In this document: piece by piece, positions 10,187 through 19,131 of the stretch | Numbering within the stretch: the stretch's first letter is position 1 | Layout of the letters: each line of letters starts with the position of its first letter | Assembly: GCF_001541345.2 (NCBI RefSeq) | Contig: NZ_LMVL02000004.1 | Coordinates: forward strand, 539,233 to 603,232 | Length of the DNA: 64,000 nucleotides | Direction of reading: 5' to 3' | Origin: Gillisella vitis | GTDB lineage: Bacteria; Pseudomonadota; Alphaproteobacteria; Rhizobiales; Rhizobiaceae | Position numbers and translations under genes: made by a program | Notes under the pieces: generated by a model | Database searches by the model: none | Told to the model about the DNA's origin: nothing | The model's input: the letters and a program-made list of their open reading frames with translations, nothing else

Positions 10187-10963
10187 TTACCGTGCAGAAG
10201 GAGTGCAATCAAATTCCAGGACGATGTGGAACACAAGAACTTCGGCTTGGGCGGGCGATTTCACATAATTAAATGGTACCTGACTGAACAATATCTGTTG
10301 CCCGCTTGGGGGCAACGTATGCTGAAACGAGGAGATTGCCGGGGATGTGGAGGCCATTTGGCTGCTGATTCTTGCCAGCCAAGTGGCACGATCCTCCGCT
10401 ACCGTATAAGCGATCATTCCACCAACGAGCTCGTCAGTGTATGGCTCTTTTGGATCAGAGAAACGCCCGAGCCCGTCTCGCGAAAGATAATTTTTACTGA
10501 TTTCGGCCTCTGTGGTCAGCACCTTAGCCTCGATACGAAGATCGAAACTGCCAAGACCACTGCGGTAAAAGCGAAAGTCAGTCGGCTTTGCGAAACGGCC
10601 GATGCCTGTTTTCTGACGACGCGGCGCTTCTGCGTGAAATTCAAGACTGTCTATATCTGCGATATCAGGCTCCAAATTATGGGCATTGAGCATGAAGTCC
10701 CGCTTGACCAACTCCATCTGCTCAACCAAAGCCTCAGAAACAGCCGTCTCTTCCGGGACTTTGAAGCCGTTTTTGCTGTTGATCCTGTGGGCTGACTTAC
10801 GCCACCAGCCCGTGAGACCGGTGTAATGTTTTTGGCCCTCAGCACTTCGGATACGCCGCTCTGCCTCCTCAAAAAGCCGAACGACCTGGTAGATAGTATG
10901 CTCCCATAGCATCTTCTTACCGAGGGCTGCATTGCTGGTAAAGAAAACCTCAAAGTGACTCAA
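10187..10963 (-). CDS. PD-(D/E)XK nuclease candidate coupled to the upstream methylase
   Basis: I do not recognise the family. The open frame extends to 11050, but a TTG at 10963 shares bases with the methylase stop (TTGA) and gives 258 residues; an ATG at 10912 is a further alternative. A classical endonuclease signature is visible: Pro-Thr-Asp (Asp at about residue 129) and, fifteen residues later, Glu145-Ala-Lys147 within FDLRIEAKVL. Spacing and strand context fit PD-X(10-20)-(D/E)XK. Directly following and overlapping an adenine methylase gene, it is a plausible restriction partner of that enzyme. Mutating the Asp or Lys should abolish activity if so. The function is inferred; the reading frame itself is convincing. 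Confidence 0.65.
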   Translation of the reverse strand: MSHFEVFFTSNAALGKKMLWEHTIYQVVRLFEEAERRIRSAEGQKHYTGLTGWWRKSAHRINSKNGFKVPEETAVSEALVEQMELVKRDFMLNAHNLEPDIADIDSLEFHAEAPRRQKTGIGRFAKPTDFRFYRSGLGSFDLRIEAKVLTTEAEISKNYLSRDGLGRFSDPKEPYTDELVGGMIAYTVAEDRATWLARISSQMASTSPAISSFQHTLPPSGQQILFSQVPFNYVKSPAQAEVLVFHIVLEFDCTPSAR

Positions 10964-13900
10964 GCAGCGGCCCCCGAGCGAAGTATGGCGGCCGAAATAC
11001 TCCGAGCATCTGCGAACGCCTGCTCCATAGTCCAGGCGGCGTGCGTCCAAGGCTTTAAAATAACCGCACTATTGGACGATGGATCGTAGCTTATGGCGGA
11101 GTATGGGGTAAACTCTCCTTGACGGGCGGGTAAGGTCTCTTTGAAGGCAGTGGCTGTTGATCCGTCGCCACGCCGACCGAATTGGATCAGAATTTGAGCG
11201 AAATATTCATCGCTTCGATTGTTTTGAAGCGTGACAGTAGCTTCGGCCTGCGAACCGAACCCTTGCAATAGCTGCGTGGACAACATCGACTGATATAGAT
11301 CGATGTTACCATCATCTGGTCTTTGTAGGCTCGCGGTTGGCAACTGGGAATCTTCGTAACCGCTTCTAAATTCAACATATTCCTTCACCGACGCGGCGAA
11401 GGATCTGTCGAGACCCATCCTAACCGAGACAAGATTTGTGATCGACGACTGGTCCCCCGACAGCAGCGTGTCGAGAGCACTATCCTCTAAACCCTCGATA
11501 GGGAAAGGAACTGCTTCAAGGTCATTCTTTTCCAGACGCGCATGGTCTAAAATCCAGCTCTTGCCAATCAACGCAAAGAAATAGCTTGCGACATCGGACA
11601 AAAGATATTTTGCCATCGCGGTCAGAAGCTTCTTTTCAGCCATGCCAGCGGAGCGTTCTACAAAGTAGACGGCATTGAACGTTGACGAAAAACCAACAGG
11701 TTTTTCGATGAAAACAGCATCATTCATGCTGCGCGGAATCAACAACACGTTTCCTGAGAACAAGGTTTTGAACTGAGCATCGATCTGGTATCGCTCAAGC
11801 TGATTATGTGGATATGCTTGAAATCCGAACCCTTCCAATCCAAGCGCTCGCTTGTAATCGGCCTTCAAGAGAAACTTGTCTGGAAGTCCTGTTTGGGCGG
11901 GGCTCCCGCCACGCGACATTCGCAACCCCCACGTCGCAAGAAACCCGCCGAGTGATTTCGATGTCTGTTCAGTCCACATCTTGAGGTGACGAGCATATCT
12001 GCGATCCAGCGGACGCAAGATGAGGTGGTTGAACCAGCCCTCCGGGTCCCGTACAAGATCGCGCAACCGGTGCGTCTCCACATCCGACGCGTTCGCGATG
12101 ATCGACCACAAATGGCCCTTTTCACCTATGGGCTGAGATGAAAGCAGTGGCGAGTAGACCCAAACCTCGTCCATTGGATGAGGTTCGGTATTCCGGGCAA
12201 ATACCGCGATTGTTGGACTTCTGGCCTCGGCGAACAGCCTATATCGGAAATGCGAAAGATTGGCGATGCCAGCAAGGGCGAACTGCGAGGCGACCGCATT
12301 CGGAAACGCTGAAGCGCTCCGGCTGACAAAGCTTCTGGTAGAGATCAGGATCCCAATGGCGCCGTCGACAGCAAGAAGGTCGCGTTTGATCTTCCAGATG
12401 AAAAGCTCAGAGAGGCGCTTGTTTGATACGGGATAATGATGTGCATCCAAGCTGGCATGGAATTCTATTGCCGCAGCCATTGATTGAGCAATTTTATCCT
12501 GCCGTTCTTGAGAGCGCTGCGCATTTGTCCGGCTGGCGCTATCGCCAAACGACCCCCATGGAGGATTGCCTACGACGTGGGTAAAACGTCCGACGCTGTT
12601 CGGACCTTCGCTCTGCACGGCAAACAGATCCTGAGAAATGATGTTGTTCACCAGCGGCGGGAAGACCTGTGTCCCTCGCGCCATTTTTGCAAGCGCTGTA
12701 ATATTGGTCCCCGTAATATAATCCAACAGAGTTAGGTACAGACTGAAACGGCACACGTTTGCTGCCTGCCCATTCCGTTCGATCCCGAAAATGTTTTGTT
12801 CAAGCAACTTGCGCGAGGATCTGAATTGTTTCCCCCCCCAAGTGCCGGCAGGTAGTGTTCTTTCCAGTATGCGGCGATACGCGCCGACCAGAAATATTCC
12901 AGACCCCGCCGCAGGATCAAGGATACGACTCGACTTTGTGAAAGATTTAATACGATCAGTCTCATCCAGCACATAGTCAACTAGAAAAGGCGGCGTGTAG
13001 AAAGCACCATCGTCTGACTTGGAGTCTTCTGATTCAAGTGCGAGGAACAGTTCATATATCGCGGAGATTGTTTCGGTCCGCAGTGTCGAAAACGAGACAT
13101 CCAAGAAGCTTAGCTGTCGCCCACTAGGGCTGACGCGATCTCCATGACGTATCACGCGATGAATCATATGAAGAGTGCCGTCAGTTACCGTTTTCCGGTG
13201 CACCTCAGGCACAGGAAAGATCGCTCCGTTCATCACATCATCAATTGCGTCGAATAATGACCAAACTTCTTTTGCAGGCCATACAACATGAGAACGCTGG
13301 GGATCGTCGAGACTTGCCGCGATCGATGGGCAAAGCAATTCGTCGCCGTCCGGAGCCTTCAGGCTCGCGATCCAGCTTGTATCAACGATATGCCGGTCGA
13401 GTAGAACGTACAGGTACAGAAACCTCCCTATGATCGCATGAATGACTGATCGGTCCAATTCCAGCTGTTCGGTCTGTACGACGTGGCTGAGTGCAACGAT
13501 TCCTTCCAGCAAAGCCTTGTCAACACGCGATGAGCGATCGATAGCGAAATCGCGCCACACCACTGAACTGCTCAAGGCGATAGCCGTGAGTGACGTGAGT
13601 TCTACCGGAAGGCTTTCAGAATCTCCTAATTTTTCCCACGGCACGCTGATCGCCTGCTCGGGTGGCGGAGCCAGACCGCGCCTTATTTGCAGGCCTGACG
13701 GTGTTGCCACAAAAAGTAGCGGTACGACACCCTGGCTCCAAACAAGACGGTGAATGTCTTTGGCGGCGGCATCATCCTGTGCTGAGCAGAAATAAAGTAT
13801 AGGTGTGAAATTCTGACGATGACCCGAAGCGGGTGCACCAAACCCGAACACAGCATAGGTGCCCACGGTGTCAAACGCCTGTCTGACTATATGCCTATTT

Positions 13901-14031
13901 GTTGTGCCCTTGAACTGCTTCCAAGAACGGGTCAGCCCGACGCTGTTGTCAAAACCAAGGCGAGCAATGACATCCTCTAGCTTTGCAAAGAGGTTCTCGG
14001 TCTTTTCATTTGGTGTTGCCTCTTTAGCCAT
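10960..14031 (-). CDS. Large N6-adenine DNA methylase (second methylase of the defence locus)
   Basis: 1023 residues. The methylase core has GAFYTPPFLVDYVLDE (about 343-357), SAM motif DPAAGSGIF (about 372-380) and catalytic NPPW (about 489-492) in VVGNPPWGSFG. The first 340 residues have no motif I recognise, and 530 residues after NPPW could include target recognition. It is clearly different from the 1377-residue methylase downstream (NPPW against NPPY, different spacing), so the two are not recent duplicates. It is the first gene of the minus-strand run and its promoter should lie in 14032-14264. It may modify DNA at a second sequence or pair with the overlapping nuclease candidate as a restriction-modification unit. 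Confidence 0.85.
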   Translation of the reverse strand: MAKEATPNEKTENLFAKLEDVIARLGFDNSVGLTRSWKQFKGTTNRHIVRQAFDTVGTYAVFGFGAPASGHRQNFTPILYFCSAQDDAAAKDIHRLVWSQGVVPLLFVATPSGLQIRRGLAPPPEQAISVPWEKLGDSESLPVELTSLTAIALSSSVVWRDFAIDRSSRVDKALLEGIVALSHVVQTEQLELDRSVIHAIIGRFLYLYVLLDRHIVDTSWIASLKAPDGDELLCPSIAASLDDPQRSHVVWPAKEVWSLFDAIDDVMNGAIFPVPEVHRKTVTDGTLHMIHRVIRHGDRVSPSGRQLSFLDVSFSTLRTETISAIYELFLALESEDSKSDDGAFYTPPFLVDYVLDETDRIKSFTKSSRILDPAAGSGIFLVGAYRRILERTLPAGTWGGKQFRSSRKLLEQNIFGIERNGQAANVCRFSLYLTLLDYITGTNITALAKMARGTQVFPPLVNNIISQDLFAVQSEGPNSVGRFTHVVGNPPWGSFGDSASRTNAQRSQERQDKIAQSMAAAIEFHASLDAHHYPVSNKRLSELFIWKIKRDLLAVDGAIGILISTRSFVSRSASAFPNAVASQFALAGIANLSHFRYRLFAEARSPTIAVFARNTEPHPMDEVWVYSPLLSSQPIGEKGHLWSIIANASDVETHRLRDLVRDPEGWFNHLILRPLDRRYARHLKMWTEQTSKSLGGFLATWGLRMSRGGSPAQTGLPDKFLLKADYKRALGLEGFGFQAYPHNQLERYQIDAQFKTLFSGNVLLIPRSMNDAVFIEKPVGFSSTFNAVYFVERSAGMAEKKLLTAMAKYLLSDVASYFFALIGKSWILDHARLEKNDLEAVPFPIEGLEDSALDTLLSGDQSSITNLVSVRMGLDRSFAASVKEYVEFRSGYEDSQLPTASLQRPDDGNIDLYQSMLSTQLLQGFGSQAEATVTLQNNRSDEYFAQILIQFGRRGDGSTATAFKETLPARQGEFTPYSAISYDPSSNSAVILKPWTHAAWTMEQAFADARSISAAILRSGAAA

Positions 14032-14264
14032 TGAATTCTAAAATTTCGAGCGATTCTTCCTATATTTTATCCGGCGATTATCTCTTGAAATCCCTCACAA
14101 GTCATTACGATTTATAAAGAATTTCAGAATCTGATTTGTTCAGGTTGTTCAGGCACTTAGCGGTCGCGCTGCCGTTTCTCCAGACTGGACAACTTAATGA
14201 TTGCAACTTGTTCTATTTTTGTTCTCGCAGTCAAGGCACGTTTTGCAGCACCAGCAATTCAATG
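14032..14264. other. AT-rich intergenic region between trb operon end and defence locus
   Basis: 233 bases between the DUF2274 stop and the methylase start, both on the minus strand. The stretch next to the methylase is markedly AT-rich and must hold the leader and probably the promoter of the defence locus, as well as the end of the long trb transcript. I find no clear stem-plus-U-tract terminator and no gene, so read-through from trb is possible. Confidence 0.5.
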
Positions 14265-14501
14265 TCAGCGTTCCGTCGGCGGACCGGCACGCTTCGCCTT
14301 TGTGAACCCCTTGTCATTTGCCATGAACCTTTGAAGCATCGGAACAACGAGTTTGGCTGGATCGACTGGTGCAGCTTCGCCAGCGGTGCGCGCAAGAATG
14401 GAAGCATAAGCCTGCAAGTCCCTGAACACCGCCGCGGGAAGCTCGACAGTAATCTTGACGGGCCGGTCGTCGGGAATGACTGATAGCCTAAGTTTCGTCA
14501 T
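14265..14501 (-). CDS. DUF2274 conjugation-associated protein
   Basis: 78 residues matching the DUF2274 pattern I recall: MTKLRLSVIPDDRPVKI at the start, then LPAAVFRDLQAYA and a helical end. It overlaps the trbI stop by four bases (ATGA), closing the trb operon. DUF2274 is a near-constant companion of trbI in rhizobial and other proteobacterial trb clusters; its biochemical role is unknown. The basic start and short helix-rich layout could suit a small DNA-binding or accessory protein, but that is a guess. Confidence 0.85.
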   Translation of the reverse strand: MTKLRLSVIPDDRPVKITVELPAAVFRDLQAYASILARTAGEAAPVDPAKLVVPMLQRFMANDKGFTKAKRAGPPTER

Positions 14502-15718
14502 GTCGGTTCCTTCGCCGCTCCATAGGGTTTCATCACCAGATCGCGGTTGACGATAACGCGGACTGGAAAACCCGGCCGGATCGTCAGAGTCGGCTGAATG
14601 TTGAATTGGCGACCAACAATCTGCTGGCCGATGTCTGAGGCACTGTCTTGGGCGCTTTCGCGGATGGCGCTGGCAATATCGCTTTCATCGTCGGACGAGA
14701 GTTCCGTGCCGATACCGAGCAGCGTTGAGAGCGCAGCGGCCTTGAACAGCTGTCCCCAGTGATAATCGACTTCGTCCTCGAGCCCGGAGAACCCTTGCGT
14801 ATCCGCGCCCTGCAGACGCTCCAGCACGATGGACGAACCGTCCGGCATGATAAGGCGGTTCCAGACCAGCAGCACACGGCTCTGCCCGAAGGCAACCTGA
14901 CTGTCGTATTGACCGATCAGGCGCGCGCCTTGCGGAATGAGCAGATGCGAGCCGGTCGGACTGTCATAGACGTGTTCCGTCACCTGCGCGGTGATCTGGC
15001 CGGGCAGATCGGATTTGATGCCGGTTATCAGGGCCGCGGGAATGATCGTGCCCGCCTGCACGACATAGGGAGACACCTTCTCCTGCACGCGGTCGGTACT
15101 GACGGTTTGCCGGTCAGTCTCGCCATTGAGGAAGGCGAGCTTGCGGTCCTGCATGTTTTGCGCGGACCCGGCGTCCAGCGATGGCGTCTCGGATGGAATC
15201 GGCATACCGGTGGCGGGATCGACGGCAGAAGTGGGTGCTATTACCGATGCGATTGTCTGGGCTCCCGTCGTTCGCTCCCCACGACTGTCAGTGAACAGCT
15301 TTGCCAGACGGGCGGCTTCGATCTCGGCAAGCCGGCGTTGCTCTTCGGGATCGACGCGCGGTGTCTGGATGTTCGGTGTGACGATAGGCTTGCCCGCCTC
15401 CTGCGCCCGAAGGATCGGCCGACCGAGGTCGCCCGGCAACGCCGGACCCAGTTTCGGAATGTTGGTGTAATCTCTCGGCAGGCCGGCCAGGCCATCGGCA
15501 GGTGCCGTGTTGTCGGTATTATAGAGTTCAGTCGGGGACTGGCTACCGCGCCGATTGGTATCGAGCGCCCAGAACAGTGCCGCCGCAATGGCGATACTGG
15601 CCACGCCGCCGAGACCGATTAGCACCTTGCGCGACAGCCGCGTGACGCGTCGCGGCTCTGGCCGCAGGCGCAGTTCGGCCTGAAGGCTCACATCCGATGA
15701 TTTTGCAGACCCTGTCAT
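14498..15718 (-). CDS. trbI: TrbI/VirB10 type IV secretion core protein
   Basis: 406 residues. A cytoplasmic arginine-rich tail is followed by one membrane segment (about 30-52), a proline-rich periplasmic linker, and a C-terminal VirB10-like beta-barrel domain with the family hallmarks GTIIPAALITGIKSDLPGQI and LLIPQGARLIGQYDSQV. TrbI spans the envelope and, with TrbG/VirB9, forms the core channel through which the conjugating strand leaves. It overlaps trbG and DUF2274 by four bases each. Length is normal for the family and nothing is missing. Confidence 0.95.
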   Translation of the reverse strand: MTGSAKSSDVSLQAELRLRPEPRRVTRLSRKVLIGLGGVASIAIAAALFWALDTNRRGSQSPTELYNTDNTAPADGLAGLPRDYTNIPKLGPALPGDLGRPILRAQEAGKPIVTPNIQTPRVDPEEQRRLAEIEAARLAKLFTDSRGERTTGAQTIASVIAPTSAVDPATGMPIPSETPSLDAGSAQNMQDRKLAFLNGETDRQTVSTDRVQEKVSPYVVQAGTIIPAALITGIKSDLPGQITAQVTEHVYDSPTGSHLLIPQGARLIGQYDSQVAFGQSRVLLVWNRLIMPDGSSIVLERLQGADTQGFSGLEDEVDYHWGQLFKAAALSTLLGIGTELSSDDESDIASAIRESAQDSASDIGQQIVGRQFNIQPTLTIRPGFPVRVIVNRDLVMKPYGAAKEPT

Positions 15719-16755
15719 CGGCTGCGCTCCGAGGAGAACGGCGTAGTCCGCTTCGCCACTGATCGACCATCGGTACGGACGATGCGAACATGCTTCTGGC
15801 TGTCCTTGTCGCCAAGCCGGAGTTCGGCAGCAGCGAACAGCCGATCGACGACATAATAGTTCTGACGGGCGCGGTAGTTGACCAGTTCGGAATTGCCGGA
15901 CGGTCCGATCACGAACAGCGGCGGCATTTCGCCCTGTCCGATGCCGGACGGGAATTCGATGTAGACCTTTGCGCCATCGTCAAAGGCGCGCATTGGCCGC
16001 CATGGTGCTGCGTCGCCCTCGATGCGGTAACGGAAGTTCAGCTTCGAGATGTCGATGCCGGTGGCGACCGCTTGCGTCTCCGCCGCTCTCGCATTCTGCC
16101 GTCGCAGCGCGACCAGCTGGTCCTGCGGATATTGCCAGGAGACCGATGCCATGTAGGTCGAAGGCGTGGACCGCAGTTCCAGATGGTAGGTGCGTCGATC
16201 GGTGTTGATGACCAGATTGGTCTGAAGATCGGGGCGCGTCGGCTTCACCAGAATATGCACTTGCTTTGACGACGCCGTGCCGCTTTCAGTATCGCCGATG
16301 ATCCAACGCACGGTGTCGCCGGCAGCCACAGGGCCGGAGCCAACCAATTGCTCGCCAGCCTGGAGGGCAATGTCCGTCACCTGTCCCGGTGCTGCGTAGA
16401 CCTGATAGAGCGCGCCGCCCGAGAACGGATAGACCTGTACGGCATTGATGAAGCCTTCGCGGACCGGTTGGATGCGGGCGGCTTCGTTGGCCAGCGTAAT
16501 CCGTGCCTTCGGATCGTCAGGTTCGGCCTTAGGCTTTTCCCCGTGGATCGGCTTCAACTGGCCGGGTAACGGCAGGGGTTTCGGCAACTCGACCACCTTG
16601 ACCAGACCCACCGGATCGGCAGTCAGCACGGCGGGTGCCGCATCGTCGTAGTCGATCTCCGGCGGGATGTATTTCTTCGCGCAGCCGGCAAGCGCCGATG
16701 CGGATAATAGCGCTGCCAGCAGCAGTGATGCCCTTTTCCTGTATGCCCCCTTCAT
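15715..16755 (-). CDS. trbG: TrbG/VirB9 type IV secretion protein
   Basis: 346 residues. The N-terminus is a lipoprotein-type signal (hydrophobic LLLAALLSASALAGC), so Cys24 is probably lipidated. The rest is a VirB9/CagX-like periplasmic protein: an N-terminal VYPFSGGALYQVYAAPGQVTDI region and a C-terminal NFRYRIEGDAAPWRPMRAFDD segment. It partners TrbI/VirB10 in the outer-membrane core complex of the mating channel. Four-base overlaps with trbF and trbI show translational coupling. Confidence 0.95.
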   Translation of the reverse strand: MKGAYRKRASLLLAALLSASALAGCAKKYIPPEIDYDDAAPAVLTADPVGLVKVVELPKPLPLPGQLKPIHGEKPKAEPDDPKARITLANEAARIQPVREGFINAVQVYPFSGGALYQVYAAPGQVTDIALQAGEQLVGSGPVAAGDTVRWIIGDTESGTASSKQVHILVKPTRPDLQTNLVINTDRRTYHLELRSTPSTYMASVSWQYPQDQLVALRRQNARAAETQAVATGIDISKLNFRYRIEGDAAPWRPMRAFDDGAKVYIEFPSGIGQGEMPPLFVIGPSGNSELVNYRARQNYYVVDRLFAAAELRLGDKDSQKHVRIVRTDGRSVAKRTTPFSSERSR

Positions 16756-17444
16756 TGCGAAAGCTCCTTCGACCAGTTGATTGCGTTGACGTAGACGCCG
16801 AGTGGATTGGCGCGCAGTTTGTCAGTGGTGCGCGGCGGTTGGACCACGACGGCCAAAATGGCGGTCCAGCGTTCGGTGGCAGAAAGCTGGCCGTTCTCGA
16901 ACCGCCGCTCGGTCCAGGCAACGCGGAAACTGTCGGGCGAGGCGCGAATGACGCTGGAGATCTCGACGGCGATCTGGTTCTTGCCGACCTTCGTGAACGG
17001 GTCATTTACACGCGCGTAATCGTTGAGCGCGATCGCCCCGCGATCGGTGGTGTATTCGTAGGCGCGAAGCCAGTTCTGCCGCACGATGACGGGATCAGCC
17101 GGAATGCTGCGAACCTGCTCGATGAAACGGGCGAGATGCCAGGCGATCTGCGGATCGGTGGGCCGATAGTCGGTCACAGCAGAGGCAACGGCCTGCGCCT
17201 CGCCGAACTTGTCGATCTGCACCACCCATGGCACGACAGTCCCACGCGTCGATTGCCAGACCAGCGCCGATGCAAAACCGCCAGCCAGAAACAGAGAGCC
17301 GAAGGCCATCAGCCGCCAGTTTTTCGCCTGTACACGGGCAGACCCTATGCGCTCGTCCCAGACCTGCGCGGCCTTCTGGTAGGGCGTTTCGGGCTCCGGG
17401 GTCCGTTCGTAGCGCACGGAAGGTCGCCTAAAAATGTTCATCAT
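16752..17444 (-). CDS. trbF: TrbF/VirB8-like type IV secretion protein
   Basis: 230 residues. Short cytoplasmic N-terminus with YQKAAQVWDERIGSARVQ, one membrane segment (LMAFGSLFLAGGFASALVW, about 46-64), and a periplasmic VirB8-like domain. This is the inner-membrane scaffold joining energy ATPases to the core channel. Overlaps trbL upstream and trbG downstream by four bases. Full length for TrbF, with no oddities. Confidence 0.95.
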   Translation of the reverse strand: MMNIFRRPSVRYERTPEPETPYQKAAQVWDERIGSARVQAKNWRLMAFGSLFLAGGFASALVWQSTRGTVVPWVVQIDKFGEAQAVASAVTDYRPTDPQIAWHLARFIEQVRSIPADPVIVRQNWLRAYEYTTDRGAIALNDYARVNDPFTKVGKNQIAVEISSVIRASPDSFRVAWTERRFENGQLSATERWTAILAVVVQPPRTTDKLRANPLGVYVNAINWSKELSQ

Positions 17445-18832
17445 CGGTCATCCTGGTTGAGAGAGACGGACATGGAGCCACCACCGTGATCCGCAGAGCG
17501 GACCGTGTGGGCAGCCGTGCTGACACCGTGACTGACGGTGCTGCTCCGCTTCATGCGTTGCGCCCATTCGGGCGGTGTCGAGGGCGATATGTCAGAGCCG
17601 GAGACGGCGGCGGAGGTTGCGGACTGCGAACCGGCAGACGATGGATCGTTGGCGGCTTCGGGTATGTCGACGCCGACGTCGTTCTTGCCGCCGGTCGCTT
17701 TCCATGCGGCGGCCTGTCCAGAGCGATAGCTGGAGCTCATGGATTGTGATGCGCCTGAGGCCATGGCCCTGCTCTTGTTCACGGCAAAACCCGCGGCTGC
17801 TTTTGCGACACCGGCAAAACCGGCAGCACCACCGCCGGTCCCTGTCGATCCAGCGGTTGCATCACCAAGACCGTATGCGGTCCTGGTGCCGCCAGCGAGT
17901 GTTGCCCCTCCCCTTGCCGCGCCGCTGACAGCACTTGCGGCAGCACCCAGTCCGGCCTTGGCACCCATGTAACCGGCGGCTCCGAGACCGGCCGCGGCAA
18001 GACCGGTTCCGACGGCAGCGCCTGCTCCAAGTTGAGGGGCGCCAGACACCAGGCCACTGGCGATGCCGGGACCGAAAATCGACAGGCCCATCAAAGACAG
18101 CGCGCCCAGCACCAGCGACAGCGCCTCGGTGATGGTCGGTTGTTCGGAGAAGCCGGATGTGAACTCGTCGAACAGGCCGGAGCCGATGCCGACGATGACG
18201 GCCAGCACCAGAATCTTGACACCGGACGCGACGATGTTGCCGAGCACCTTTTCGGCGAGGAAGGATGTCTTGTTGAACAGCGCGAAGGGGATCAGGACGA
18301 AGCCCGCAAGCGTCGTCAGCTTGAACTCGATCAGCGTGACAAAAATCTGGATGGCGAGGATGAAAAAGGCGACAAGAACGATGACCCACGCGACCATCAG
18401 CACGAAGATCTGCACGAAGTTCTCAAAGAAGGCGATATAGCCCATCAGCTCGCCGGCCGCCTGGAGGATGGGATTGCCCGCATCGATGCCGACCTGGGCC
18501 ACACGGCCGGGCTGCAACAGTTCCGAAGCCGACAGACTGGAGCCACCGGCCTTGAGACCGAGCCCGGAAAAGCTCTCGAAGACGATGCCCGCGAGCCGGT
18601 TGAAGTTACCGATGATGAAGGCGAGAAAACCGATATAGAGCGTCTTCTTCACTAGCCGCTGCAGCACGTCCTCATCCGCGCCCCATGCCCAGAACAGACC
18701 GGCCAGCACGATATCGATGACGATCAGCGTCGAGGTGAGAAAGGCGACTTCGCCGCCGAGCAGGCCGAAGCCGCTGTCGATGTAGGCGGTGAAGGTTTCG
18801 AGGAAACGGTCGATGATACCGGTATTGTTCAT
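17441..18832 (-). CDS. trbL: TrbL/VirB6 polytopic inner-membrane conjugation protein
   Basis: 463 residues from the ATG at 18832, which overlaps the trbK stop in ATGA; the open frame extends further up but that part overlaps trbK and is not TrbL-like. The first 300 residues carry several membrane segments (VIDIVLAGLFWAWG, FLAFIIGNF, MVAWVIVLVAFFIL, LILVLGALSLMG region). The glycine/alanine-rich tail (about 290-463) is low-complexity and probably soluble. TrbL/VirB6 forms part of the inner-membrane platform. The start MNNTGIIDRFLETF is the usual TrbL beginning. Confidence 0.93.
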   Translation of the reverse strand: MNNTGIIDRFLETFTAYIDSGFGLLGGEVAFLTSTLIVIDIVLAGLFWAWGADEDVLQRLVKKTLYIGFLAFIIGNFNRLAGIVFESFSGLGLKAGGSSLSASELLQPGRVAQVGIDAGNPILQAAGELMGYIAFFENFVQIFVLMVAWVIVLVAFFILAIQIFVTLIEFKLTTLAGFVLIPFALFNKTSFLAEKVLGNIVASGVKILVLAVIVGIGSGLFDEFTSGFSEQPTITEALSLVLGALSLMGLSIFGPGIASGLVSGAPQLGAGAAVGTGLAAAGLGAAGYMGAKAGLGAAASAVSGAARGGATLAGGTRTAYGLGDATAGSTGTGGGAAGFAGVAKAAAGFAVNKSRAMASGASQSMSSSYRSGQAAAWKATGGKNDVGVDIPEAANDPSSAGSQSATSAAVSGSDISPSTPPEWAQRMKRSSTVSHGVSTAAHTVRSADHGGGSMSVSLNQDDR

Positions 18833-19116
18833 GGCGACGGCACCTCGCCGGTCTTCGGTGCGACCGGCCGATCGGTTGCGAAGAACCGGCGGCGGCTCTC
18901 CGCCCAAGCCTTGCGGCAGGCGGCATCATCGACAGCACCCATGCCAAGGTCACGGCAGCGCGCGAGCGCGGTCTTGACGGGCTCGCCGCCCGGACGCCCG
19001 ATACTGGGGGCTTTTGCATCGGTTGCGTCTTCATCTTGCAGGGCCACAATTGCGGCGGTCAGCCCTGCACCAAGTGCGAAGACGGCAAGTATCCGGGCGG
19101 CGATCTTCAGGTCCAT
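18829..19116 (-). CDS. TrbK-alt putative entry-exclusion protein
   Basis: 95 residues with one N-terminal hydrophobic segment (ILAVFALGAGLTAAIVAL) and a small periplasmic part with two cysteines (ARCRDLG and AACRKAW). This matches TrbK-alt of alphaproteobacterial trb clusters, thought to block redundant transfer into a cell that already has the element. It lies between trbJ and trbL, the standard position. The exclusion role is family knowledge by analogy with TrbK and is not shown here. Confidence 0.85.
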   Translation of the reverse strand: MDLKIAARILAVFALGAGLTAAIVALQDEDATDAKAPSIGRPGGEPVKTALARCRDLGMGAVDDAACRKAWAESRRRFFATDRPVAPKTGEVPSP

Positions 19117-19131
19117 TTGTCTCCGTGCTCC

